From Anaerolineae bacterium (GTDB lineage: Bacteria; Chloroflexota; Anaerolineae; Aggregatilineales; Aggregatilineaceae), in assembly GCA_027494015.1 (NCBI GenBank), contig JAOSJP010000004.1:85449-149448 (forward strand): DNA of 64,000 nucleotides, written 5' to 3'. Below are positions 8,815-19,715 of this stretch, one piece after another. The number at the start of each line of letters is the position of its first letter. The stretch's first letter is position 1. The notes beneath the pieces are model-generated. The model was not told where the DNA came from. It saw nothing but the letters and a program-made list of their open reading frames with translations, and made no database searches. A program made the translations under genes and the position numbers.

Positions 8815-11277
8815 CTACTCCATCACGCGCAGCGTCGAGGGGATGTCCATGCGGCGCATGCGGCGGATGCTCAGCAGCGGCGTCAGCCCGACGACGATCA
8901 CGCCCAGCGCCGCCGCCAGCAGCACCGTCTCTGGCTCAAGCACAATGGCGAACTTGAGATCAGGCTCTTCGATCTCTAACCGCGCGCCGATGATGGCGAT
9001 CAGGGATGCCCAGCCGAGCACGAGTCCGATCAGCGTGCCAGCGGCGCCCATGATGGCATTCTCCACCATCTGCATGCGGGTGACGGTGCGCAGGGGCAGC
9101 CCAAACGCGAACATGGTGGCGATCTCGCGGGCGCGCTCGTCCACGCTGATGCTGGTTGAGTTGAAGGCGATGAGGAAGGCCAGCAACACGGCGACTATCT
9201 GCACCAGGGCCAGCACGCCGGTGAACTTTTCCAGCAAGTCCTCAACGGCCTGAGAAAAGTCGGTGATAGACCTGGCCGAGGTGACGCCCGGCTGCGTCAG
9301 CAGCGCCGCCTTGATCGTGTCGCTGGTCACGCCGGGCATCGGGTCGAGAATCACCTGGTTCGCCACGCCTTCCACGCCCATCATGGCGGCGCTGTCCAGC
9401 GGCATGTAGCTGAGCGGGCGCAGCGGGTTATTGTGGATGCCGATCACCGGCACTTCGCTCTCAACCAGGCGGAAGGCCAGCGGCCCTTCGCGGCGAGGAT
9501 GCTTCAGCGTGACCGTGTCGCCCACGCCCACGCCCAGGTCAGCGGCGGCCTTCTCAGAGATGATCAGGCCCGGCCCGTCCGCCGCCAGCGCGCCCTGCTT
9601 GAGGGCGGGCACCCAGATGGCCCGCGCCATGTCGTGCAGCTCCAGCGCCGTGTCAATGCTCACGTCGCCCTTAATCAGCGTGCCCGCAAGCTGCAAGGCG
9701 ACCTCGCCCCGTGTGAAGAGGGGCTGCCCGTCCGGGCCGGTCAGCGCCGTCAGCGCGACGATCTTGTCTCCATCCACCTGGTAGAAGAAATCCAGGTCCA
9801 CCAGGATGCGCCCGGCCCCCTGATAACGGTAGGCGTCGTCGGCGCGCTGCATGGTGGCCATGAAGCTGTCCATCACCCCGACGATGAAGGTCATGATCAT
9901 GATGGCGAAGGCGATGCCCAGCGCAGTGAGCGCGGTGCGCCAGGGCGAGCGCAGCACGTTGCGCAAGGGCATCTGAGTGAAGCTCTTGCCTGGCAGGGGG
10001 ACGCGAACCAGCAGGCGACCGAGTCCGCCGCCCTTCGCCACCAGGTAGCCGGAGGTCGTGGCGTCCACCGGAGCCACGCGCACTGCCCGCCAGACGGGGA
10101 TCAGCGTGGCCAGGAAGGGCAGCGTCACGCCCAGAATGGTGGCCTGGATATAGCCGCGCAGGTAGAACTTGAAATCCCAGTACGGCATGGGGAGCATGTC
10201 CTGCACCAGGCGGGCGAAGCCTATGTTGACCAGCCGGCCAACCAGCAGTCCCAGGACGGTGCCGAGCACAGCGATCTGGATGCCAACCAGCATCGGTCGC
10301 AGCGCGATCCAGCGCCGGGGCAGGCCCAGCGCCATCCCGATGCCGATCTCGCGGCGCTGCGCCTCGACCATGCGCCCGGCCAGGTTGAAGGCACCCAGCG
10401 CCGCGCCAGCCAGGAACAGCATGGCCATGGTGTTCCACAGCCACTGGTCGCCTTCGGCGTCGCTGTAGAGAGCCGAATACACCGGGTCGTCCTCTTTGAC
10501 CGTGAACTCAAAGCCGGTGCTGGGGAAGACAGCGGCCAGGCGACCTTCGAGCGCGGCCTGCACAGCGGCACGGTCGGCGCCGTCGTCCAGCAGGATCACG
10601 GCATCATTGACCAACCCCTCGCGACCGCTCAGCGCCTGGGCGGTCGTCAGCGGGACGAACAGCACGGCGTAGTCCGCTTCGGCGAAGTACGCGCCTGTCT
10701 CTGGCATGACCATGAAATACTCTGGCGAATAGCCTATCCCGACCAGATCAAGCGCCACGTCGCCGCTGACGCGGGCCGAGTCGCCGGGCCGCAGGTCGTG
10801 GTGCCGGGCGAACTTGTACTCGACGACGGCCACATTGTGCCCGGAGTCGGCGGGAGTCAGGGTGCGCCCGCTGTCTTCGTCCACATAGACGCTATTGACG
10901 CGCGGGCCGCCGTCGCGCACATCCACGCCGACGATGCGGCCACGCACCCTGATCACCTCATGGTCATGGGACACTTCGAGCAGTGTCGGCTCGGTCAGGC
11001 GCGCCTCCACCGCCCTGACGCCCGCCACATCTTCCAGCGCCGCCAGGAGTTCTTCACCGTCCAGGTAGCTGCCACTGGCCGGGGTCAGCTTGAGATCGTA
11101 CATGTGCAGCCGGCCATAGCTCAGGTTGTGGGAGTCAATGCGCCACTTCTTCTGGCCGGACAGCCCGGCGAAGACGCCCGTGCCCAGGGCGATGATCAGC
11201 CCGATGGCAGCCACTTGCAGCCAGCGGGCGCGCAGATCGCGCCACGACCAGCGCAGCCACAGTCTCCAGTTCGTCAT
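8815..11277 (-). CDS. ABC transporter permease, FtsX/MacB-LolCE type
   Basis: Integral membrane permease of 820 residues with two FtsX-type membrane units. An N-terminal helix (WLQVAAIGLIIALGTGVFAGL) leads to a large extracytoplasmic MacB-like domain. Three helices follow (about residues 280-400), then a second helix (TALGIAFAIMIMTFIVGVMDSF), a second periplasmic-type domain and three C-terminal helices. Such duplicated permeases work with a LolD/MacB ATPase in lipoprotein, peptide or drug export by mechanotransmission; the substrate is unknown here. The start lies 10 bases after the stop of the ATPase gene, so the pair forms an operon. ATG 11277 is the only sensible start. Confidence 0.88.
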   Translation of the reverse strand: MTNWRLWLRWSWRDLRARWLQVAAIGLIIALGTGVFAGLSGQKKWRIDSHNLSYGRLHMYDLKLTPASGSYLDGEELLAALEDVAGVRAVEARLTEPTLLEVSHDHEVIRVRGRIVGVDVRDGGPRVNSVYVDEDSGRTLTPADSGHNVAVVEYKFARHHDLRPGDSARVSGDVALDLVGIGYSPEYFMVMPETGAYFAEADYAVLFVPLTTAQALSGREGLVNDAVILLDDGADRAAVQAALEGRLAAVFPSTGFEFTVKEDDPVYSALYSDAEGDQWLWNTMAMLFLAGAALGAFNLAGRMVEAQRREIGIGMALGLPRRWIALRPMLVGIQIAVLGTVLGLLVGRLVNIGFARLVQDMLPMPYWDFKFYLRGYIQATILGVTLPFLATLIPVWRAVRVAPVDATTSGYLVAKGGGLGRLLVRVPLPGKSFTQMPLRNVLRSPWRTALTALGIAFAIMIMTFIVGVMDSFMATMQRADDAYRYQGAGRILVDLDFFYQVDGDKIVALTALTGPDGQPLFTRGEVALQLAGTLIKGDVSIDTALELHDMARAIWVPALKQGALAADGPGLIISEKAAADLGVGVGDTVTLKHPRREGPLAFRLVESEVPVIGIHNNPLRPLSYMPLDSAAMMGVEGVANQVILDPMPGVTSDTIKAALLTQPGVTSARSITDFSQAVEDLLEKFTGVLALVQIVAVLLAFLIAFNSTSISVDERAREIATMFAFGLPLRTVTRMQMVENAIMGAAGTLIGLVLGWASLIAIIGARLEIEEPDLKFAIVLEPETVLLAAALGVIVVGLTPLLSIRRMRRMDIPSTLRVME

Positions 11278-11287
11278 GGCCGCCCCC

Positions 11288-11995
<708 letters not shown>

Positions 11996-12165
11996 AGGGG
12001 GCCATCCTGTTCTGAGTCCCCTGTGCGGCGAGCGCACGAGGGGCGCAACCGCGCGGACGATTGTCAGTGTAGCGGAAAACGGTGCGAGTTCGCCCCCCAA
12101 ATCTTGGGGGTGCCTAATTATTAAATTAGATCAGCTTAAATAAAATGCGTCGCCACAGAGCGCGA

Positions 12166-12211
12166 TAGTAGTTCTGATTCCGACTAGTAGTTCTACTATA
12201 AACCACTATCA
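12166..12211. promoter_or_regulatory. Cluster of TAGTAGTTCT repeats, candidate operator
   Basis: TAGTAGTTCT occurs at 12166-12175 and again at 12185-12194, a 19-base spacing. The second copy extends to the palindrome TAGTAGTTCTACTA (12185-12198). GATAGT at 12164 and ACTATC near 12205 are also inverted. The area is AT-rich against a high-GC background and lies between the divergent ABC pair and amylase gene, as expected of an operator. The regulator is unknown. Confidence 0.4.
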
Positions 12212-12286
12212 TCGAGAACGCAAGACACTCCCTGTCCCTGGGTGTGCGCAAAGGTTGTCAGCGACTTATTTGACGTGGGGGTGTTG

Positions 12287-12379
12287 ACCTCACCCCCAGC
12301 CTCGCTGCGCTCGGCTTGCCCCCTCTCCGTCAACGGAGAGGGGGCGGCGAGGCGCGTCAGCGCCGAGCGGGGGTGAGGT
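12287..12379 (+). repeat. 93-bp palindromic element, full copy
   Basis: Starts ACCTCACCCCC and ends GGGGGTGAGGT (11-bp terminal inverted repeats), with a central CCCCCTCTCCGT/ACGGAGAGGGGG stem. About 50 bases of upstream flank resemble those of the copy at 55505, so the mobile or duplicated unit is larger than the palindrome. The downstream module GGGCGCAGCAGAGCAGCGCC is also shared. The remaining bases up to the amylase start hold no gene. Confidence 0.9.
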
Positions 12380-12572
12380 CAGCCAGGGCGCAGCAGAGCA
12401 GCGCCTCTGCCTGACAGGTTTTGCGCGCGCCCCCTGTCCCTCTGCCGCACACGCACTCCGCGAATATTGCACAAAGCGCCGCTCTTCTGTACATTCCACA
12501 ATACCGGCAACGCCCAATCGGGCCTGCCGCACTCCCACTGAGACGCCCGTCTTGTTTTCCAGGAGCAAGCCC

Positions 12573-15500
12573 ATGCGTAAACAGACAATTCACCTGGTTC
12601 GGTTCGTGGGATGGGCGCTGCTGATCGCCGCGCTGATCCCGGCCAATGGCCTGCTCGCCCAGGATGACGCGCAGGGCGGACTCAACCGCGCGGCGCTGCT
12701 GCACGACAGCCGCGACGACCTCTACCGCACGCCGACCGGCCCCGTGCCCACCAATAGCGCGGTGACGCTGCGCTTCCGCACGGCGGCGCGCGATGTGGAG
12801 GCGGTCACCGTGCGCGTGTGGGACGACCGCGCCCAGACGCAAACGCTGCTGCCCATGAGCGTGATCACCACCACACCGGACGGCTATGACCTGTGGGAAG
12901 CGACGCTGAGCACGGGCAAGACGCCGACCATCTACTGGTACCGCTTCCTGGTCAGCCGGGGCGAGCAGACGGTGTACTACGAGGACGACACCCGCCCCGG
13001 CGCGGACGGCGTTTACTTCCCGGCCAACGAGGGCGGCCCTGGCGTCGCCTACGACGAAAGCCCCGACCTCAGCTACCAGCTCACCGTCTACGACCCGGCC
13101 TTCTACACGCCCGAATGGATGCGCAACGCGGTCGTCTACCAGATATTCCCCGACCGCTTCCGCAACGGCGACCCGTCCAACGACCCCGCCGACGACTCGC
13201 TGGAGTTCTACGACGGGCTGCGCTCGGTCTTCCACGAGACGTGGAACGAGCCGCCCGTTGACCCGCGCCAGCCGGGCGAGTACGCGGGCCGCTGGAACGT
13301 GGACTTCTTCGGCGGAGACCTGGCCGGGATCATCGAGAAGCTCGATTACCTGCAAGACCTCGGCGTGACGGCCATCTACCTGAATCCGATCTTCGACGCC
13401 CGTTCCAATCACCGCTACGACACCGCCGACTTCAAGGCGCTGGACCCTCTGCTGGGCGACCTGGAGACGTTCCAGACGCTCGTCGCCGAGGCCGAGGCGC
13501 GCGGCATGGTGCTCATCCTCGACGGCGTGTTCAACCACCTGTCGTCCGACAGCGCCTTTTTCGACCGCTACGGGCGCTACGAGGAAGTGGGCGCCTGCGA
13601 AAGCCTGGACTCGCCCTACCGCAACTGGTTCTTCTTCGTGCCGCCGAAGGGCGAGCAGCCCTCGCCATGTGTGGACAACCCGCAGGGCGCGACCTACTAC
13701 GTCTCCTGGGCCGGTTACGACAGCATCCCCAAGCTCAACAGCGACAACCCCGGCGTGCGCCTGTACGTTTACACCGGGCGCAACAGCGTGGTGGCGACCT
13801 GGGGGCGCGAGGGCATCGGCGGCTGGCGGCTGGACGTGGGCGGCGACATTGACGCCGGCGGCCCGGCCAGCGACTACTGGGAAGGCTTTCGCAACGCCGT
13901 GCGCAACGCCAACCCGGAGGGCGTGATCATCGGCGAAGAATGGGGCAACGCCACGCGCTGGCTGCTGGGCAACGAGTGGGACTCGGTGATGAACTATCAG
14001 TTGCGGCGCGGCATCCTCGGCTTCGTGCGCGAGGAAGACTTCACCGACAACGACGCCAACGGCGACCGCATCCTCCACGCGCTGACGCCGGGCCAGCTTG
14101 ATGGGATCATCCAGGACATCGCCGCCGACTACCCGCCGCTGGCCAACCACGCCATGATGAATCTGCTGGGCAGCCACGACACGTCGCGCCTGCTCTTCGT
14201 GGCCGGCGACACCGAGCGCCAGAAGCTGGCTGCCCTGCTGCAATTCGCTTTGCCCGGCGCGCCGACCATCTATTATGGCGACGAGATCGCCCTCAACGCG
14301 CCCAGCGTCAGCGACAGCAGCACCCTGCAGGACGACCCCTACAACCGCGCGCCCTATCCCTGGCCGGACGCTGCGGGCGACGCCTACGGCCCGCCCGACG
14401 AAGACATGCTCGCCTTCTACCAGGCATTGGCCGCGCTGCGCGGCGCCAACCCTGCCCTGCGCGAAGGGGCGAGCGCATCACTCTGCTGGCCGACGACGCG
14501 ACCGGCGTCTACGCCTTCCTGCGCCTGGACGCGGCGGCGGGCAACGCCGCCCTGGTCGTCGCCAACAAGGGCGGCGCCGCGCAGACGGTGACGCTCGACG
14601 TGAGCGGGCTGCTGCCCGAAGGGTTCACTCTCGATCCGGCCTTTGCCCAGGTGGGCGAGGCGCGCACCGTCCCGATTGACGTGGGCGGCATCCTCAGCGG
14701 CGAGCTACGCCTTATGCAGCCGGCAGAGCCGGCGGTCGTCACCGCCGGCGCGCTGACGGTGACGGTTGGCGCGCTCGGCGGCAACATCTGGGCCGGGACG
14801 CGCCGGGCTTCGTTCGTCGCGCCCACGCCGCCCGCCAATGTGACCGCCGCAGGCGTCAGCGGGCGCGTGACCGTGACCTGGGACGCCGTCCCTGGCGCGG
14901 CGGGCTATCGCCTCTACCGCAGCCCGGTGGCGACGGGCGGCTTCGTCCCGCTGGGCGACGCCCTGGCGGAGGCAAGCAGCTTCGTGGACGCGACGACGAC
15001 GGACGGCTACCGCTACTTCTACGCGGTGGCGAGTGTCAGCACGGACGGGCTGATCGGGCCGCTGAGCGCCAGCGTGCCCGCCGTGCCCAGCGCGGCCATC
15101 AGCGAGACTCACTTCCTGGCTGAGGACATGCCCGCCGAAATCACCCTGGCCTACGGCGCGACGACCACGGTCCGCGCGGCGGTGCGCATCCCCGGCGCGA
15201 CCGAAGCAGACGGCCCGGCGGTCGGCGTGCTTGCTGAAGCAGCGCTGCTCCCCGCCGAAGCCGACACAACAGCCGTGCCCGCCTGGACGCCGATGCAGTA
15301 CGCCACAGACGAGGACGGCGCGGACGTTTACCAGGTCGCGCTGCCGCTGAGCCTCGCCGGTGACTTTGTGCACATGGCCCGCTTCAGCAGCGACGCCGGC
15401 GAGACGTGGACGGTCGTCACCCTCCCGGATGGGACGTACCCGCCGCTGACGGTGCTCGCGCCCGACGACACGGAAGCGCCCGCCCCGCCCGCCTCGGCGG

Positions 15501-16111
15501 AGATTCTTCAGGCGTCGCTGGCCGGGGTGATCGTCACCTGGGAGGACTCGCCCGCCGAAGACGCCGCCGCCTATCGTGTCTACCGCACCTTCGAGGGCAA
15601 GACGACCCTGGCCGGTGAAGTCCCGGCGGACGCCGAAAACCGCTTCGCCGACCGGGCGGTGAGCGCCGGCAACACCTACGCCTATTCAGTGTCCGCTGTG
15701 GACACGGCGCTCAACGAATCGGAGCCGGTGAGCGCGGGCGAGGCGAAAGTGCAGCGGCGCGGCATCCCGGTGACTTTCATCGTCACCGTGCCCGACTACA
15801 CCAAAGAAGGCGCGGGCAGCGTGTTCATCGCCGGCGACTTCGGCACCAAAGACCTGCCCAACTGGGACCCGGCGGGGATCGAGATGGCGCAGGTGGACGA
15901 CCAGCACTGGAAGGTCACGCTGGAGCTGCCGGAGAGCGCCGCCATCCAGTACAAGTACGTGCGCGGGACGTGGAACGCCGTCGAGAAGGGGGTGGAATGC
16001 GAAGAGATCGCCAACCGCACCCTGACCGTGACCGTCCCCGAAGGCGCGTCCGAGTTGATCGTGGACACGGACATCGTCGCCAAGTGGCGCGACCTGGACA
16101 AGTGCGGGTAG
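12573..16111 (+). CDS. Secreted multidomain GH13 alpha-amylase/neopullulanase-like enzyme (frameshifted)
   Basis: Large exported starch- or pullulan-degrading enzyme, about 1179 residues if repaired. In order: a signal peptide ending ANGLLAQ, a neopullulanase-type N-terminal beta domain, and a GH13 barrel. GH13 motifs are DGVFNHLS, GWRLDVGGD (nucleophile Asp, about 421), IIGEEWGNA (acid Glu, about 455) and LLGSHDTSR. A C-terminal beta domain, two fibronectin type III-like domains and a terminal starch-binding-like domain with VFIAGDF and IQYKYVRG follow. The frame breaks near 14467-14471: adding one G to GGGG gives REGGERITLLADD, which runs straight into the second frame. ATG 12573 has AGGAG 7 bases upstream. 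Sequencing error or slippage is likely because both halves are intact. Confidence 0.82.
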
Positions 16112-16158
16112 AGGGGCAGCCGGGTCTCTTGTGTTCAGCCCGTAGGCGCGCCGACGCC

Positions 16159-16191
16159 AGACTTCCGAAGTTTCTGAAACTTCGGAAGTCT
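16159..16191. repeat. Palindrome, AGACTTCCGAAGT family (copy 1)
   Basis: AGACTTCCGAAGTTTC and its complement are separated by one base. Sister copies lie at 28338-28371 and 55876-55909. It is placed just beyond the amylase 3' end, where it could act as an mRNA 3' stem-loop. Confidence 0.8.
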
Positions 16192-16204
16192 CTTGCGGCG
16201 GAAC

Positions 16205-16448
16205 GCCCCTCCCCCTGCTATCCGGCGATCAAAGTCCCCCTCTCTGGCTCGGCTGGAGAGGGGGTTTAGGGAGAGAGGCCAGCGCAGGAGCCTTGCTCTG
16301 CGCGCCCTGGAGCACCATGCCCCTCCCCCTGGCCCCCTCCCCGGCGAAGCCAGAGAGGGGGAAGACACCGTGCAGGCGCGCCTCGCCTCCCCCTCTCCGT
16401 CAACGGAGAGGGGGAAGAGCCGAGCGTAGCGAGGCCAGGGGGTGAGGT
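16205..16448. repeat. Repeat-filled gap with a partial palindromic element
   Basis: No gene is visible in this gap. It contains CCCCTCTCTGGCTCGG/GGAGAGGGGG-type inverted segments (16229-16364) and, at 16381-16448, a truncated 93-bp element in minus orientation with the intact CCCTCTCCGTCAACGGAGAG centre and GGTGAGGT end. Confidence 0.7.
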
Positions 16449-16557
16449 TGATCGGTTGGCACCTCGCCTCTCGCCTTCGTAGAATTGACTCTATGCTGCT
16501 TGCGGGGGGCCTGGCTATGCAGCGCCGACATGTCGCCGACACACGGAGACCTGGCCC

Positions 16558-17544
16558 ATGCCATCTACTTTCGCCTTCCGCCTGAGCGCCCTGTGCGCGC
16601 TGATCATCCTGCTGGCGCTGGCTGCCCCCACCGGGGCGCAGACTCCCCCGCCGATCACCGTCACCCCCACGCCCGACCCTTATGCCGGCCTGTCGGTTGA
16701 CGAGCTGGCCGCGCGCAATTACGGGCGCGGAGCGGTCACCATCGTCGAGACGATGGGCAGCTACCCGGAGTTCACCCGCTACCTGGTCAGCTATCCCAGC
16801 GACGACCTGACCATCTACGGCTTCATGAACGTGCCGGTCGGCGAGGGGCCGTTCCCGGTGATCATCGCCCTGCACGGCTACATTGACCCGGCGGTCTATG
16901 GCACGCTGGACTACACCACACGCTACGCCGACGACCTGGCCCGCGCCGGATTCCTGGTGCTGCACCCCAACCTGCGCGGCTATGGCCCGTCGAGCAATGG
17001 GCTGAACCTGTTCCGCGTGGGCATGGCTGTGGATGTTCTGCACCTGGTGGGGTTGGTGCGCCAGACGGGCGGGCTGCCCGGCGCGCTGGCCCCCGCCGAC
17101 CCGGACGCCATCGGCCTGTGGGGGCACAGCATGGGCGGGGGCATCTCGCTGCGGACGATCACCGTCAGCGCGGACGTGCGCGCCGCCGTGCTCTACGGGG
17201 CGATGAGCGGGAATGAAGCGTGGAACTACGCCAAGATTCAGGAATGGTCGGGCGGGACGCGCGGGCGAGCCGAGATGCGCGCGCCTGACGAGGTGATCCA
17301 GCGCATCTCGCCGATTGAGTACCTGGAGCGCATCCAGACGGCGGTGAGCATCCATCACGGCACGGCGGACGATCAGGTGCCGCTGGAGTGGGCGGCGGAT
17401 CTGTGCCAGCGGCTCAACGCGCTGGGCAAATCTGTCGAGTGCTTCGCTTACGAGGGTCAGCCGCACACCTTCACCGGCGAGGGCGACCGGCTGTTCGTGC
17501 AGCGCACGATTGATTTCTTCAACCGCTGGCTGCGCGGGGGCTAG
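16558..17544 (+). CDS. Secreted alpha/beta hydrolase (prolyl-oligopeptidase/dienelactone-hydrolase type)
   Basis: Exported serine hydrolase of 328 residues. A signal peptide (ALCALIILLALAAPTGAQ) is followed by a short Pro/Thr linker. The nucleophile elbow is GHSMGGG, the acid lies in HHGTADDQVP, and the catalytic His in GQPHTF, so the triad is complete. HGYIDP forms the oxyanion-type strand. It could be an acyl-aminoacyl peptidase-like or esterase activity; substrate is not predictable. ATG 16558 has GGAG about 9 bases upstream. It follows the amylase gene, separated by repeats, so co-transcription is unlikely. Confidence 0.85.
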   Translation: MPSTFAFRLSALCALIILLALAAPTGAQTPPPITVTPTPDPYAGLSVDELAARNYGRGAVTIVETMGSYPEFTRYLVSYPSDDLTIYGFMNVPVGEGPFPVIIALHGYIDPAVYGTLDYTTRYADDLARAGFLVLHPNLRGYGPSSNGLNLFRVGMAVDVLHLVGLVRQTGGLPGALAPADPDAIGLWGHSMGGGISLRTITVSADVRAAVLYGAMSGNEAWNYAKIQEWSGGTRGRAEMRAPDEVIQRISPIEYLERIQTAVSIHHGTADDQVPLEWAADLCQRLNALGKSVECFAYEGQPHTFTGEGDRLFVQRTIDFFNRWLRGG

Positions 17545-17646
17545 GCGATCTCAGCCGCCCTTTGCCGCGACGCGCATACTGCACCGTTGCGCTGGTTGCG
17601 AACGCAGGACGGCGAATCAACCGCAGCAGAGACCGTGACCGTCGCG

Positions 17647-17652
17647 TATAAT
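17647..17652 (+). promoter_or_regulatory. TATAAT -10 box upstream of hicBA
   Basis: A perfect TATAAT lies 35 bases before the antitoxin start. No convincing -35 hexamer is seen 17 bases upstream. Confidence 0.45.
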
Positions 17653-17687
17653 AGGGGCAAGTCGGTGGCAATGAGCGAGGAACTGCG

Positions 17688-17936
17688 ATGAGCACAGCGC
17701 GCGACACCGTGGAAATCAGAGTCGAAGTGACTCAAGACGACGACTATGGCACCGTGTATGTCGCCACCAACGACGAACTAGGGCTGGTGACCGACGGTAA
17801 GACGTTCGAGATGCTGCTCAATAACCTGCGCGAGGCGCTTGGCCTGTGCCTGGAAGATGCTGCTGCATTGAACATTGCGCCTGGGCCGCGCATCGTGATC
17901 ACGATGGAAATGCCGCAGAATGCCCAAACTGCGTAG
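17688..17936 (+). CDS. hicB: HicB-like antitoxin (DUF1902/HicB fold)
   Basis: Protein of 82 residues with the HicB-type partial RNase H fold pattern: a beta-rich start, then GLVTDGKTFEMLLNNLREAL, the usual 'GLVT..T.EE...N..EAL' helix. It overlaps the downstream HicA-like gene by 17 bases, the standard arrangement for a toxin-antitoxin pair with antitoxin first. GAGGA lies about 7 bases before ATG 17688. It presumably neutralises HicA and autoregulates, although no separate DNA-binding domain is evident. Confidence 0.8.
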   Translation: MSTARDTVEIRVEVTQDDDYGTVYVATNDELGLVTDGKTFEMLLNNLREALGLCLEDAAALNIAPGPRIVITMEMPQNAQTA

Positions 17937-18168
17937 GCTCTCCGGCCCGGAAGTGATCGCTACCCTTGAATCGTTTGGCTTCATTGAGACGCGCGCGAAA
18001 GGCAGCCACCACCGCCTCAAACTGACGTTGGACGATCAGACATGTTACACGACCGTGCCTATGCATGGCAGCAAGCCGCTTCCAACCGGCACGCTGCGCG
18101 CTATCCTGCGGCAAGTCGCCCTCTGTATTTCCGAAGACGAGTTGCGTGCCCACTTCTACACAGATTGA
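17920..18168 (+). CDS. hicA: HicA-like mRNA interferase toxin
   Basis: Toxin of 82 residues of the HicA/YcfA family, a double-stranded-RNA-binding-fold ribonuclease that cleaves mRNA. The active His is in KGSHHRL, and the C-terminal VPMHGSKPLPTGTLRAILRQ block is diagnostic. Length and key residues are normal, so the toxin looks intact. It overlaps the hicB 3' end. The gap after it (18169-18316) contains only a degenerate heptamer-like array. Confidence 0.88.
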   Translation: MPKLRRLSGPEVIATLESFGFIETRAKGSHHRLKLTLDDQTCYTTVPMHGSKPLPTGTLRAILRQVALCISEDELRAHFYTD

Positions 18169-18316
18169 TCTCTCGTGATCATTCGTTGCAAAAGCTGAGA
18201 AGCGGGACGTCGGGCATGGTCATACCTCGCAAGCGGCTTTCAGCGGTGAGCAGTCCGCGAGAAGGGAGACCGCTCGCCAGCACAAGCGGCTGACGGCTGA
18301 AAGCTGAGTGCTCCTC

Positions 18317-19648
18317 TCACAGATTAGGCACCAAATACATCTCCAGCGCGTACAGGGCGAACAGGGCCAGCGCCGCGATCGCCGCCAGCGGCAGCCAGTC
18401 GGCGGGCGCGCGCCGCCCGAAAACCAGCCCCGCCCAGCCGCGCAGCCCCGCCGCGACGCCCAGCGCCAGCGGGATCAGCGCCGGGTAGAGGTAGCGGCCC
18501 TGGAACTGCACGAACTCGCGGTTGTAGAGCAGGAAGGCGGCGATCACCAGGACGATCACGGCGGCAAAGACGATCAGCGCGTCGCGCGCCGGCCCGTCCA
18601 GGGCGCACGGGAAGCGCTCGCGCCAGGCGTAGATCGCCGCGCCCGCCAGCAGCCCCAGCGTGATCAGCCACAGGGCGCGATACGCGGTGCCGGGCAGCGG
18701 CACGGCCATCCAGCCGAACTGCCCCCAGAAGCTGTGAAAGGTCGTGCGGAGCATGTTTTCCAGGTACTGCCGCTCGTCCCCGCCGAGCACACCTTCGATG
18801 TACTCGCCCGTGCGCACCTGGCCCACCGTCACCTCGTCGTGGCGGGCCAGCCCGGTGAAGTCCGTCCCGCCGTAGGTGTCCAGGTTGCGCGCCCACCATA
18901 CGCCACCGATCAGCAGCGCGGGCAGGATCGCCGCCGCCAGGTGCGCGGCAGCGGTGCGGGGCGGCCAGCGCTCGCGCCGCCAGCGCAGCAGCACAGCCAG
19001 GGCGACGATGCCCGCCAGGAAATAGACCGTCGTCTTGGTGATCAGGGCGATTCCGACCAGGACGCCGAGCGCCAGCGGACGGGCGCGCGGCGCTCCGCGC
19101 AGGTAGACGACCGCCGCCCACAGCGTCAGCGCGACGACGAGATCGGCCAGCGCGTCGTTGTTGACGCTGGCGGCGATGCTCAACCGTTGCGGCAGGAAGG
19201 CGACGAAGCCCGCCCCGGCCAGGGCCAGGCTCGTTCGGCCCGGCAGCGCCGCGCGGATGACCGCCCAGGCCCCGATCACCGCGCCCGCGCCGAGCAGCGC
19301 CGACATCAGGCGCAGCGCGAGCAGGTCGCCGCCGGACAGCGCGTAGACGGGCGTTTGCAACAGGTAGTAGAGCGGGGGCTGATGATCTTCGTACTGGATG
19401 GTATCCAGCCGGTCGAGGAGGGCCGGGGCGAAGCCGCTGTCTTTCAGTTGCTCCTGGTATTCCTGCTGCCAGTCGCCCGGCGCAATGACCGGCAGCCGAC
19501 CCTCGTCGGCGATCTGGCGCACGTAGTTGTAGTGCGCTGGCTCGTCGGGGGCCTGCCAGTCGGGCGTGCGGGCCGCGTACAGCCCGGCCAGGGCCAGATA
19601 CACGGCCAGGATGACGGCCAGCGCCGCCCCCTCTGCGCGGCGAGTCAT
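18317..19648 (-). CDS. DUF2142-like GT-C membrane protein (putative glycosyltransferase)
   Basis: Polytopic membrane protein of 443 residues with about ten helices. PDEPAHYNYVRQIAD after the first helix is the acidic loop motif of GT-C transferases. HQPPLYYLL, SVNNDALA and QGRYLYPALIPL are recurrent in DUF2142-like proteins. It probably uses a lipid-linked sugar to modify a cell-surface polymer or lipid, but acceptor and donor are unknown. ATG 19648 has GGAGGAAG upstream. The gene lies 67 bases after the unknown gene at 19716-20093 and may be co-transcribed with it. Confidence 0.82.
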   Translation of the reverse strand: MTRRAEGAALAVILAVYLALAGLYAARTPDWQAPDEPAHYNYVRQIADEGRLPVIAPGDWQQEYQEQLKDSGFAPALLDRLDTIQYEDHQPPLYYLLQTPVYALSGGDLLALRLMSALLGAGAVIGAWAVIRAALPGRTSLALAGAGFVAFLPQRLSIAASVNNDALADLVVALTLWAAVVYLRGAPRARPLALGVLVGIALITKTTVYFLAGIVALAVLLRWRRERWPPRTAAAHLAAAILPALLIGGVWWARNLDTYGGTDFTGLARHDEVTVGQVRTGEYIEGVLGGDERQYLENMLRTTFHSFWGQFGWMAVPLPGTAYRALWLITLGLLAGAAIYAWRERFPCALDGPARDALIVFAAVIVLVIAAFLLYNREFVQFQGRYLYPALIPLALGVAAGLRGWAGLVFGRRAPADWLPLAAIAALALFALYALEMYLVPNL

Positions 19649-19715
19649 GCGGCTTCCTCCGCGCCCCCGCTGGTCACGGTTCCCGCGCTCTGCTGGCCGT
19701 TGTCCGCCGCTTGCT

